Assembly: GCF_019797845.1 (NCBI RefSeq)
Contig: NZ_CP081864.1
Coordinates: 186,001 to 250,000, forward strand
DNA from: Symbiopectobacterium purcellii
GTDB lineage: Bacteria > Pseudomonadota > Gammaproteobacteria > Enterobacterales > Enterobacteriaceae
Direction of reading: 5' to 3'
Length of the DNA: 64,000 nucleotides
Shown: positions 32,978 through 40,670 of the stretch, one piece after another
How positions within the stretch are numbered: position 1 is the stretch's first letter
How the letters are laid out: the number at the start of each line of letters is the position of its first letter
Made by a program: the position numbers and the translations under genes
The notes under the pieces: model-generated
Told to the model about the DNA's origin: nothing
What the model saw: only the letters and a program-made list of their open reading frames with translations
Database searches by the model: none

Positions 32978-33421
32978 ATGCGCAAAACCATTCTGACGCT
33001 CGTCATGACCGCTCTGGTTCTCGGTCCACTCTCTGCTTCCTTTGCTTATGCGCACGGCCCAGATGGCCCGAGAGGCGAAGGGGGACGTCATTGGGATGGC
33101 GGCCCGCGCGGCGAAGGTGGTCCCGGTTGGGATCGTGGCCGAGGCCACGGCCCACGCTGGGATAATGGCCCAAGGGGCGGCTGGGGGCGCTATGAAGACA
33201 GGCGCGACCATTTCCGCTGGCGTGGTTATGATTTTCGTGCCGGGCATCCGATCCCAGGGCCGTACCGCGGCGATCGCTACTGGGTGCGTGACTGGCGCGG
33301 CTATGGCCTGCCCAGCCCTCCGCCAGGCCATCAGTGGCGTTATATCGACGGTAATTACGTGCTGATTGCGGTGGCAACGGGCGTGATCACCTCCATTCTG
33401 CTTAATCAGGCGTTCAACTGA
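32978..33421 (+). CDS. RcnB/CigR-like periplasmic or membrane protein
   Basis: Product of 147 aa. GAGGA precedes the ATG. A signal peptide (MRKTILTLVMTALVLGPLSA) is followed by a low-complexity Gly/Arg/Asp/His/Trp segment (residues about 26-75), then the RcnB-type motif (GHPIPGPYRGDRYWVRDW; GLPSPPPGHQWRYIDGNYVL) and a C-terminal hydrophobic stretch (IAVATGVITSILLNQAF) as in CigR-type proteins. Family members are linked to nickel/cobalt homeostasis (RcnB) or virulence control (CigR); the role here is unknown. Confidence 0.8.
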   Translation: MRKTILTLVMTALVLGPLSASFAYAHGPDGPRGEGGRHWDGGPRGEGGPGWDRGRGHGPRWDNGPRGGWGRYEDRRDHFRWRGYDFRAGHPIPGPYRGDRYWVRDWRGYGLPSPPPGHQWRYIDGNYVLIAVATGVITSILLNQAFN

Positions 33422-33441
33422 TACGCCTTTAGCGATCCGAT

Positions 33442-33478
33442 CATCCCGGCGCTACTCGTTTGGTAGGTTGCCGGGATG
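33442..33478 (+). terminator. Hairpin after the RcnB-like gene
   Basis: CATCCCGGC (33442-33450) pairs with GCCGGGATG (33470-33478), with an inner CTAC/GTAG pairing; 20 nt after the stop. Only a weak T-rich stretch follows. Confidence 0.5.
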
Positions 33479-33618
33479 CCTCAGAATTGCTCCCTTTTTC
33501 GTACCAATCCCGCTGCATTCGCAGACTATTTCTGGATATTGGTGCGAATGCTGCAACAGTGCTGCTCGGATATCAGGCCTTATCTTGTTCACGCGATGTC
33601 TTACACTAAGATCAGTGG

Positions 33619-33639
33619 CAAGCTCAACCGATGAGCTTG
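33619..33639. promoter_or_regulatory. Candidate operator before the NAD(P)-binding protein gene
   Basis: CAAGCTCA (33619-33626) and TGAGCTTG (33632-33639) form a perfect dyad with 5-bp centre, 27 bp before the start codon. Suits a dimeric repressor; none is encoded next to it. Confidence 0.4.
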
Positions 33640-33666
33640 GTAAACTGTCTGATTACGGAGAACACG

Positions 33667-34275
33667 ATGAAAGTTGCCCTGATTGGTGCAACCGGCATGG
33701 CCGGTAGCGAGATTTTGAAAGAGTTGGTGGCGCGTGGCCATCAGGTAACGGCGATTGCGCGTAATACGGCTGCCATCCCATCGCATGACGCCGTGACGCC
33801 GCTGGCGTTAGATGTCAGCGAACGCGATGCGCTAAGTGCCGCGCTGCGCGGTCATGATGCCGCCATCAGTGCGGTGCGCTTTCAGGCGGTCGAACCGTCG
33901 CAACTGATTGAGGCTGTCAGCCAGTCGGGCGTAAAACGCTATCTGGTGGTGGGCGGTGCAGGGTCGTTGGAAGTGGCGGGCACCCGCTTGCTGGATACCC
34001 CAGATTTCCCCGATGCCTATCGCCCGGAAGCCACACGAGGCGCTGAATTCCTGGCTACGCTGCGCCAGCACGATGAGCTGTCATGGTCGTTCCTGTCCCC
34101 TTCTGCGTTATTTACGCCGGGAGCGCGCACCGGGCACTTCCGTTTGGGTACAGATACCCTGCTGGTTGATGAGGCGGGCAACAGCGCCATTTCGGCGGGT
34201 GACTTTTCCGTCGCGCTGGTGGATGAACTGGAGCAGGGCAACCATCTGAAATCGCGCTTTACCGTCGGCTATTGA
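33667..34275 (+). CDS. NAD(P)-binding Rossmann protein (YwnB-like SDR, atypical)
   Basis: Product of 202 aa. GGAG at 33657-33660 sets the start. The N-terminal GATGMAGSEILKEL is a GxxGxxG nucleotide-binding motif of NAD(P)H-binding atypical short-chain dehydrogenases; RYLVVGGAGSLEVAGTRLLD is typical of the YwnB-like group. Likely cytoplasmic oxidoreductase or NAD(P)H sensor; substrate unknown. Stands alone with its own terminator. Confidence 0.85.
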   Translation: MKVALIGATGMAGSEILKELVARGHQVTAIARNTAAIPSHDAVTPLALDVSERDALSAALRGHDAAISAVRFQAVEPSQLIEAVSQSGVKRYLVVGGAGSLEVAGTRLLDTPDFPDAYRPEATRGAEFLATLRQHDELSWSFLSPSALFTPGARTGHFRLGTDTLLVDEAGNSAISAGDFSVALVDELEQGNHLKSRFTVGY

Positions 34276-34293
34276 GTTCAGCCAACCCTATCA

Positions 34294-34324
34294 AGCGTCT
34301 GCCTTTTAGGCAGACGCTTTTTTT
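34294..34324 (+). terminator. Intrinsic terminator
   Basis: AGCGTCTGCC (34294-34303) and GGCAGACGCT (34309-34318) form a perfect 10-bp stem with 5-nt loop followed by seven Ts; 18 nt after the stop. Confidence 0.93.
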
Positions 34325-34396
34325 ATGCCTGAAAGGGAGAGACGGGCAGTGTACTCGCCTGCTGGTGCGGGTTGATGCCAACCTGATGGAAAGAAT

Positions 34397-34441
34397 GACA
34401 AGTTTGATAAGTTTGTTGTATTAGACAAGTTTGACAAGTTA
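34397..34441. repeat. Array of five in-register 9-bp repeats (GACAAGTTT)
   Basis: GACAAGTTT (34397), GATAAGTTT (34406), a degenerate unit GTTGTATTA (34415), GACAAGTTT (34424) and GACAAGTTA (34433) run head to tail. They lie about 90 bp before the ABC-amidase operon. A weak -35/-10 pair (ATGACA/TGTATT) overlaps the array. Probably a multi-site operator; see findings. Confidence 0.75.
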
Positions 34442-34528
34442 TTGCACGGTGAAGTGCGCGCAATCGACATCCTTGTTATCCGGCTTCGCGTTTTGGCAGT
34501 CGGAAACGCCGTTAGTCAGGAGTGTATG

Positions 34529-35365
34529 ATGACCCTTTCACCTGCAAGAGAAAAAATGCCTTCTGGCGATCCTGCCGCTCCCGCGGTGGCGATTGCCATG
34601 AAAGGCGTAAAAAAACAATTTTTGGATCATGACGATAACGCAGTCGACGTTATCAAAGACATTTCCCTTGATATTTATCACCAGGAATTTATCAGCATTG
34701 TCGGGCCGAGCGGCTGCGGCAAAACCACCATGTTTAACATTATCGCGGGGCTGCTGCCTCCGACAGCGGGCGAAATTCAGGTGTTCGACCCGTACTACGC
34801 CATGCCCGGCAAAGGGCGAGTGGGTTACATGCTGCAAAAGGATCTGCTGTTTCCGTGGCGCACCATTCTGGATAACGTTTGCCTTGGGCTGGAAATCAGC
34901 GAGATGCCGAAGAAGGAACGGCACGAGCGAGCCATGACCTACCTCGATAAGTATGGACTGGGCGATTTTGCCCACGCTTACCCTGCCACGCTGTCGGGAG
35001 GGATGCGTCAACGTGCGGCGTTGATCCGCACGCTGGTTATCGATCCTGACATCATTCTGCTGGATGAGCCTTTCTCGGCGTTGGACTACCAAACCCGGTT
35101 GGTGCTGGAAGAGGAGATCCTGACGATCCTTAACGAATACGGTAAAACCGTGGTGTTGATCACCCATGATATTGGTGAAGCCATTGCCATGTCCGATCGT
35201 ATTGCCGTGATGTCACAGCGGCCGACCTGGAACAAGAAAACCTACGATATTGGCCTCGCCAAGCGGCACGGTTCTGCCATGGGCGCGCGCAAAGATCCCG
35301 AGTTCCAATCCTTCTTCGATGCGATCTGGGCTGATATGGATATCCAACTGGGGGATCATGCATGA
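34529..35365 (+). CDS. ABC importer ATP-binding protein (nitrate/taurine type)
   Basis: Product of 278 aa. GPSGCGKTTM (Walker A), MLQKDLLFPW (Q-loop), LSGGMRQRAAL (signature), IILLDEPFSALD (Walker B) and LITHDIGEA (H-loop) identify an SsuB/TauB-type ATPase. Of two adjacent ATGs (34526, 34529), the second is better spaced from AGGAG. It overlaps the permease by 4 nt. Operon: ATPase, permease, binding protein, amidase. Confidence 0.9.
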   Translation: MTLSPAREKMPSGDPAAPAVAIAMKGVKKQFLDHDDNAVDVIKDISLDIYHQEFISIVGPSGCGKTTMFNIIAGLLPPTAGEIQVFDPYYAMPGKGRVGYMLQKDLLFPWRTILDNVCLGLEISEMPKKERHERAMTYLDKYGLGDFAHAYPATLSGGMRQRAALIRTLVIDPDIILLDEPFSALDYQTRLVLEEEILTILNEYGKTVVLITHDIGEAIAMSDRIAVMSQRPTWNKKTYDIGLAKRHGSAMGARKDPEFQSFFDAIWADMDIQLGDHA

Positions 35366-36207
35366 ACAAGTCTGCCGTCGTTGCTGATAAAACGGCCTCG
35401 GGTCGTTCACGTCAGGGAAGTCAGCGCAGAAAGCGCTGGTTGTCGCTACTGCGTGACAATGGCTGGCGCGCCTTGCTGATTGCCAGCATTGTGGCGCTGT
35501 GGCAGTTCGGGGTAAACACTGGCGTGGTCAATGCGTTCTTAATGGGCTCTCCGGCAGGGATTTGGCAGGAGTTTGTGCGCCTGGTGGGTAACGGTGAACT
35601 GATTCAGAACACCTACGTCACGGTGTATGCCACTGTGACTGGGTTTGTGCTGGGCAGCTTGCTCGGTTCATTTTCCGGACTGTTGCTGTGGCATACCCCG
35701 ACGCTGGCGCGCATTCTCGACCCGTTTTTCATCGCGCTCAACAGCCTGCCGAAGATTGCTCTGGCACCGATCATCATCATTTGGTTCGGCTCCGGGCTGT
35801 TTTCCAAAATAGCGTTGGCCTTTATCGCCACCTATGTCGTGGCGCTGCTCTCCGCGTGGCAGGGTACGCACCAGATTGATGATAGTCAGGTCAACCTGAT
35901 GCGCTCCCTCGGGGCTAATCGCAACCAGATTTTCCGTAAGGTGGTGGTGCCCTCGACCCTGCCGTGGATTATCGCCGCTTTCCGACTGAACATCGGTTTT
36001 GCTCTGATCGCTAACATCGGCGGTGAGTTCATCTCTTCCGATTATGGTCTGGGGAAAATGATTTTTGTCGCAGGCAATCTTTTCAATCTCAATGTGGTGT
36101 GGGTCGGTGTCTTTACGCTGCTGCTGGTTGCCATCGTGCTCTATCTGGTGGTGGTTCAACTGCAACGTTGGCTGCTGCCCTGGGAGCGCCAGAACACACA
36201 TCGCTAG
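35362..36207 (+). CDS. ABC importer permease (nitrate/taurine type)
   Basis: Product of 281 aa with a basic cytoplasmic N terminus and about six membrane segments; coupling loop LMRSLGANRNQIFRKVVVP. SsuC/TauC family; would work as a homodimer with the preceding ATPase. Confidence 0.9.
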   Translation: MNKSAVVADKTASGRSRQGSQRRKRWLSLLRDNGWRALLIASIVALWQFGVNTGVVNAFLMGSPAGIWQEFVRLVGNGELIQNTYVTVYATVTGFVLGSLLGSFSGLLLWHTPTLARILDPFFIALNSLPKIALAPIIIIWFGSGLFSKIALAFIATYVVALLSAWQGTHQIDDSQVNLMRSLGANRNQIFRKVVVPSTLPWIIAAFRLNIGFALIANIGGEFISSDYGLGKMIFVAGNLFNLNVVWVGVFTLLLVAIVLYLVVVQLQRWLLPWERQNTHR

Positions 36208-36253
36208 TGGTATCCGTTCCGTTGTTCCTTAACTGGTTAAGAGGGAAAGTGAG

Positions 36254-37225
36254 ATGAATAAAATCGTTGCATGGGTGTGCGCGGCGCTGTTTACAGCGGG
36301 TTCTGTCAATGCGTCAGCGGCTGATGCTAAGTCCGATCGCGTGCTGGTGACGGAGGCGTTCCACTCTTTGTTGTACTTACCGGTCTATGTTGCCAAACAC
36401 CAAGGGTTTTTCGAAAAAAATCAGATAGACGTGACGTCGATTCGTTCGGCGGGCTCAGGCCCGACTGCGCTGGCGGCAGTGCTGTCCGGTGAAGCGCAGT
36501 TCTCCGTACACGGTCCGGAGCACGTCGGGTTCGCTCAGCAGAAGGGCGGTAAGGCCAAGGCGGTGAGCGCGGTGGCCAACAGTGCGCCAGTATGGATTGT
36601 GGCTAAACCGGATTTCAAATTCACCTCACCGGCGGATTTGAAAGGCAAACGTGTGGTGGTGGGGCTGGCACCGGGAACCTCTAACACGCTGTTGCTGCGC
36701 CTGCTCGGTCAGACAGGGCTAAACCCGAAGACGGATGTGGCGATTAACGAAGTGCAAAACGGTTCGGAACTCGGGCCTCTGTTAGCGGGCCGCGCGGATG
36801 CCGCCGTGGTGTATGAACCTCAGGCGGATCAGGGGGTGGGGCAAGGGCTGAAAGTGATTTACGATTTCACTCGCGACTATCCTGAGTACGCGTTCTCTAC
36901 CATCAACACCTCAGAGAAAATGATTGCTGATAACCCGCAACTGGTGGCGCGCTTTGTTAAAACCATCAACGAATCTCTGGCGTTTATTCATCAGAACCCC
37001 GATGTCGCCAAACAGGTGGCGCGTCAGGAGTTCGCCGCATTGGAAGGCAGTGTGGTGGATGCGGCGGTGCAGCGAATGATTGACAGTAACGTCTACCCAG
37101 CAAACGCCATCATTTCGCCAGAAGCCTTCACCACAGCGATTGATATTCAGAAATTTGTCGGCAACATCACGCAGGATATACCTTATACGCAAATCGTTGA
37201 CGGTCAGTTTGCTGCCAAGCCATAA
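36254..37225 (+). CDS. Periplasmic binding protein (nitrate/taurine type)
   Basis: Product of 323 aa. The ATG follows GAGGGAAAG. Signal peptide MNKIVAWVCAALFTAGSVNA; the mature protein matches SsuA/TauA/ThiY-like proteins (VTEAFHSLLYLPVYVAKHQG; GPTALAAVLSGEAQFSVHGP). The ligand is likely a small anion or amide, given the amidase that follows; that is inference. Confidence 0.9.
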   Translation: MNKIVAWVCAALFTAGSVNASAADAKSDRVLVTEAFHSLLYLPVYVAKHQGFFEKNQIDVTSIRSAGSGPTALAAVLSGEAQFSVHGPEHVGFAQQKGGKAKAVSAVANSAPVWIVAKPDFKFTSPADLKGKRVVVGLAPGTSNTLLLRLLGQTGLNPKTDVAINEVQNGSELGPLLAGRADAAVVYEPQADQGVGQGLKVIYDFTRDYPEYAFSTINTSEKMIADNPQLVARFVKTINESLAFIHQNPDVAKQVARQEFAALEGSVVDAAVQRMIDSNVYPANAIISPEAFTTAIDIQKFVGNITQDIPYTQIVDGQFAAKP

Positions 37226-37239
37226 CAAGGACAGAAGGC

Positions 37240-38628
37240 ATGAACGCTATAGTGGGTATGAAAACCATGTTGGATACCTCGCCCTTTGCCACGATTGCCG
37301 CTACCCGGCGGCAACTGGCCGCGCGCAAGGTTTCTCCGAGCGAGTTGCTGAGCCATTTTCTGGCGCGTATCGAGCAACGCGACGGCGATATTAAGGCGTG
37401 GCGCTATCTTGATAAAGAAGGGGCGCGCCAGCGCGCCCTGGAACTGGATCAACAAATGGGGGCCATCGCCTGCAAGCCTGCACTGTTTGGCATCCCTTAC
37501 GGTGCCAAGGATATCTTTCACACGCGTGGTTTACCGACGGAAGGCGGATCCAAGGTGCTGGAGGGCAATATCTCCAGTGAAAACGCCAGCGTGATCGATA
37601 AGCTCGATGGCATGGGGGCTTTGCTACTGGGGAAACTGACCACCACCGAGTTTGCCAATCTGGGGACGCCGCCCAAGACCGGTAATGCCTGGAACCCGGC
37701 GCATACGCCCGGTGGCTCAAGCAGCGGTTCTGCCGCGGCCGTGGGGGCGCGTATGGCGCTGATGGCATTGGGCACGCAAACGGCGGGCTCGTTGTCTCGC
37801 CCGGCGGCATTCAACGGCGTGACGGTGTTGAAAGCCACCTATGGGCGCATCAGCAAGGCAGGGGTGATTCCCGCCAGTTGGTCGCTGGATCACGTAGGGG
37901 CCTTTACCACGACGGTAGAGGATGCGGCGCTGGTGTTTAATGCACTTTCTGGCCCGGATCCGCGTGATGACACTACGCTGTCATTGCCCTATACGCCGTT
38001 GCAACTGCGCGAGAAACACGATTACACGGTGGGCATCGTCGAGCATCCCTACTATGCCGGAGGGGATGCTGAAATTGGTGCGGCCTGTTTGCAGGCAATG
38101 GATACCCTGGCTGGGCGTGGCGTGAAGCTTAAACGTATCACGTTACCGGACTGTTTCGACGATGCCTGCCGTGCGCACCATATTGTGATGCAGGCCGAGT
38201 GCGCCGCCTATCATCGCGACACCTTCTTGCAGACGCCTACGTTGTTCGGTACCTATTTGCAGGAGTTTCTGCAACAAGGTCTGGCTATTTCTGCGCAGGC
38301 GTATCTACAGGCGCAGCAGGTGCGAGCCCGTTATCGCCATGCGTTGGCGGCCCTGTTCGATGATGTGGATATGCTGATGACGCCTGCAACGCCGACATTA
38401 GCCCCGCACGGTCTGGCAGCGACCGGGTCTCCCGCTTACAATATGCCGTTTACCAACGCGGGCGTGCCAACCTTGGCGCTGCCGGTGGGCATTTCTGCAA
38501 CGGGTTTGCCAATTGGGATGCAGTGGGTTGCTCGTCACGGTAATGAACAGGTGCTGGTGGATTTGGGTATGCTTTACCAGCAGATAACGGACTGGCATGC
38601 TTGCCTGCCGCCACGCTGTCAGGCATAA
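37240..38628 (+). CDS. Amidase-signature hydrolase
   Basis: Product of 462 aa. The catalytic triad of the family is present: K90 (PYGAKD), cis-Ser S161 (PGGSSSGSAAAVG) and nucleophile S184 (QTAGSLSRPAAF). It hydrolyses amide bonds (R-CO-NH2 or N-carbamoyl type). 14 nt after the binding protein, so likely acts on the imported compound. No signal peptide, hence cytoplasmic. Substrate not predictable. Confidence 0.9.
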   Translation: MNAIVGMKTMLDTSPFATIAATRRQLAARKVSPSELLSHFLARIEQRDGDIKAWRYLDKEGARQRALELDQQMGAIACKPALFGIPYGAKDIFHTRGLPTEGGSKVLEGNISSENASVIDKLDGMGALLLGKLTTTEFANLGTPPKTGNAWNPAHTPGGSSSGSAAAVGARMALMALGTQTAGSLSRPAAFNGVTVLKATYGRISKAGVIPASWSLDHVGAFTTTVEDAALVFNALSGPDPRDDTTLSLPYTPLQLREKHDYTVGIVEHPYYAGGDAEIGAACLQAMDTLAGRGVKLKRITLPDCFDDACRAHHIVMQAECAAYHRDTFLQTPTLFGTYLQEFLQQGLAISAQAYLQAQQVRARYRHALAALFDDVDMLMTPATPTLAPHGLAATGSPAYNMPFTNAGVPTLALPVGISATGLPIGMQWVARHGNEQVLVDLGMLYQQITDWHACLPPRCQA

Positions 38629-38691
38629 CAGATGATGACATCTTGCCGTTGATCAGATGCCATTATTGATTGTTAACGGCAGCGAGCAGCC

Positions 38692-38723
38692 TTCTCTTCA
38701 GAAGGCTGCTCGCGATCACACGC
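38692..38723 (+). terminator. Perfect 14-bp hairpin after the amidase gene
   Basis: GCGAGCAGCCTTCT (38692-38705) and AGAAGGCTGCTCGC (38710-38723) pair exactly around a 4-nt loop. No T tract follows. It separates the ABC-amidase operon from the next regulator gene. Confidence 0.6.
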
Positions 38724-38780
38724 GCAGGGAGCACCGGTTTTGTCTACAGCACGCTTTTCCGGTCAATGGGACACTATGTA

Positions 38781-39608
38781 ATGTACGATAAATTATTGAC
38801 GGTTTCTGATGCGGCTAAAATGCTGGGTATCTCCGCCAGCACGCTGCGTCGGCTGGAAGATAACGGGGAAGTCAAAACCTATGGGCTGAAGGTGGTTTAC
38901 ACCCCCGGCGGCCAGCGCCGTTACCTTGCCAACGAGATTCAGCGTGTTTTCTCACAGACCGGTTTTGCCCACAAAATCGGCTTTGGTTCCAAAGCGGCAA
39001 TTTTGGTGCGGGATGTGACCTATGCCTATATGGATTCTGGTTCGACGTTGGCCATTGATACCCCGTTTGATAAAGCGGGGCTACATCGATTACTGACCAT
39101 GGCGGCACAGCGTGGGTTACCGACGGTGTTCACCCGCACGGTTTATCGGCCAGAGCATCCCTTTTCCTGGCTGTGGGGTAAAAAATACCCGTTTATTACC
39201 ACGCTGACCGAAGATGCCTACCTGAACCGCATTGATGAAGCGCTGGGCGATGCGCTCTTTGAACGTAATCATTCCACCTGCTATGTGTCCGATTTTTATG
39301 GTCATGATTTGGCGGCGTGGCTGAAGCAACAGGGCATCGACACCCTTATTTTGGGCGGCGTGACCGCCAGCGGCAGTATTCGTGCCACCGCTATTGAAGC
39401 GTTCCAGATGGGGTTCCATGTGATGTTGCCGCGCGAAGTGATTGGGGATCGCAGCCAGTCGTTGCTGGATTTCACCCTGTTGGATCTCAATGCGCGCTAT
39501 GCCGATGTGCTAAGCCTTGAAGAAGTATCCGATTGGCTGGCAACCTTGCCGATGGCGGTGAGCGAGTCAACGACCCGTCACCGCCAGCCTGATGCACTGA
39601 GTGAATAA
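38781..39608 (+). CDS. MerR-type HTH fused to an isochorismatase-like domain with lost catalytic residues
   Basis: Product of 275 aa. Residues 5-55 form a MerR-like winged HTH (LTVSDAAKMLGISASTLRRL, then YTPGGQRRYL). Residues about 70-250 align with the N-carbamoylsarcosine amidase/isochorismatase family: D78 in LVRDVTYAYMDSGS, FTRTVYRPEH, GGVTASGSIRATAIEAFQMG and ADVLSLEEV. The usual nucleophile Cys of the G-V-[ST]-[TA]-S-G-C motif is Ser199, and the catalytic Lys region reads ERNHST with no Lys. So a regulator with an enzyme-derived sensor is likely. Start chosen at 38781 (GGGA 9 nt upstream); the frame is open further back. Next to the amidase operon it may control. Confidence 0.85.
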   Translation: MYDKLLTVSDAAKMLGISASTLRRLEDNGEVKTYGLKVVYTPGGQRRYLANEIQRVFSQTGFAHKIGFGSKAAILVRDVTYAYMDSGSTLAIDTPFDKAGLHRLLTMAAQRGLPTVFTRTVYRPEHPFSWLWGKKYPFITTLTEDAYLNRIDEALGDALFERNHSTCYVSDFYGHDLAAWLKQQGIDTLILGGVTASGSIRATAIEAFQMGFHVMLPREVIGDRSQSLLDFTLLDLNARYADVLSLEEVSDWLATLPMAVSESTTRHRQPDALSE

Positions 39609-39611
39609 CCG

Positions 39612-40670
39612 TTACTCTACGGCACCCAAGAGATTTTCCGGTGCGGGCGTGAGCGTACCATTTTCAATGGCACGCACCCGGTCATACACCGTTTGGTTTG
39701 CCGGAACCGGGATGCCGAGTTCTGCGGCACGTTGAATAACCAGTCCGTAGATCTCATCGATTTCCGTGCGGCGACCTTTCACAATATTCTGACCCATGGA
39801 CGGCCGTTGTCCGGCTGCGCCGCGCTGCACCGCATCGATCAGGCGCTGTTCGATCTCCGCAAACGCGGTCGCACTGCCGTCTGCGGCGGCGGCAAATAGT
39901 GCGGCGGGAATGACACCGAGCGCCGTCAGTGAGTAGCCTAACCGTTGCCCGACGCGCACCGCCTCGCCCGCCACCTCGATGGAAAAACGCCGCAGTTGCG
40001 GGTGGCTGTCCAACGCATCAATGGTCAATCCCGTGGCAGCAGAAACGCCATTGCGCATCGCATTGACCGCCAGTTTCGACCAGCGCTCCCCAGCCAGATT
40101 ATCAATCACCGCGACGGAATCCACCTGCCGCAGCAACGTTGCCAGCGTTTCGATACGCGCACTGCGCTGCCCGTCCAATTCTCCGAGGCGAAACACATCA
40201 ATACCGGGGCTGCCCCGTACCACGCGGCGGCGAATCACCCCCGGCGCCGAGAGCTCAACGCCGATGCGCGCGGCGATCAATCCAGCCGTTCGCGGCGCGC
40301 CGACAATCTCAGCCAGCGTCGCCTCGTTGCAGCCATTTTGTGCCGAGATAACCACGGCATCCGCGTGAAGATAGGGCAACACGACTTCGGCAGCCCAGCG
40401 CGTGTCATAGGATTTCACGCTGATGAAGACGATATCGAGTGGCGGCAGTGCCTTCAGACTGTCAATCTCGTCGTCGGCCAGAATTCGTACCGGTACGATG
40501 GCGTTATCCTGCGGCACGGCACCGTCAATGCGCAGGCCGTTGCGCCGTGTCGCGTCTACGTGTTCCCGCCAGCGGTCGATAAGCGTCACGTTTTCTCCCG
40601 CCGCGGCCAGACGCGCACCAATGAACCCACCCACCGCGCCGGCACCGACAACGGCAATGTGGGGCGCCAT
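39612..40670 (-). CDS. 2-dehydropantoate 2-reductase-like dehydrogenase (copy 1)
   Basis: Product of 352 aa. N-terminal Rossmann motif VVGAGAVGGFIGARLA and the ketopantoate-reductase C-terminal pattern (WSKLAVNAMRNGVSAATGL; RPSMGQNIVKGRRTEIDEI). The family reduces 2-oxo acids with NADPH; being in a transport/catabolic cluster it is unlikely to be the biosynthetic PanE. It starts 1 nt inside the binding-protein stop (TAATG), so it is coupled to the peptide-type transporter operon. Confidence 0.88.
   Translation of the reverse strand: MAPHIAVVGAGAVGGFIGARLAAAGENVTLIDRWREHVDATRRNGLRIDGAVPQDNAIVPVRILADDEIDSLKALPPLDIVFISVKSYDTRWAAEVVLPYLHADAVVISAQNGCNEATLAEIVGAPRTAGLIAARIGVELSAPGVIRRRVVRGSPGIDVFRLGELDGQRSARIETLATLLRQVDSVAVIDNLAGERWSKLAVNAMRNGVSAATGLTIDALDSHPQLRRFSIEVAGEAVRVGQRLGYSLTALGVIPAALFAAAADGSATAFAEIEQRLIDAVQRGAAGQRPSMGQNIVKGRRTEIDEIYGLVIQRAAELGIPVPANQTVYDRVRAIENGTLTPAPENLLGAVE

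Noticed and set aside
34397..34441. Possible small CRISPR array or origin iterons
   Set aside because: Units are only 9 bp with no spacers, and no replication or cas gene is nearby; better read as an operator array.
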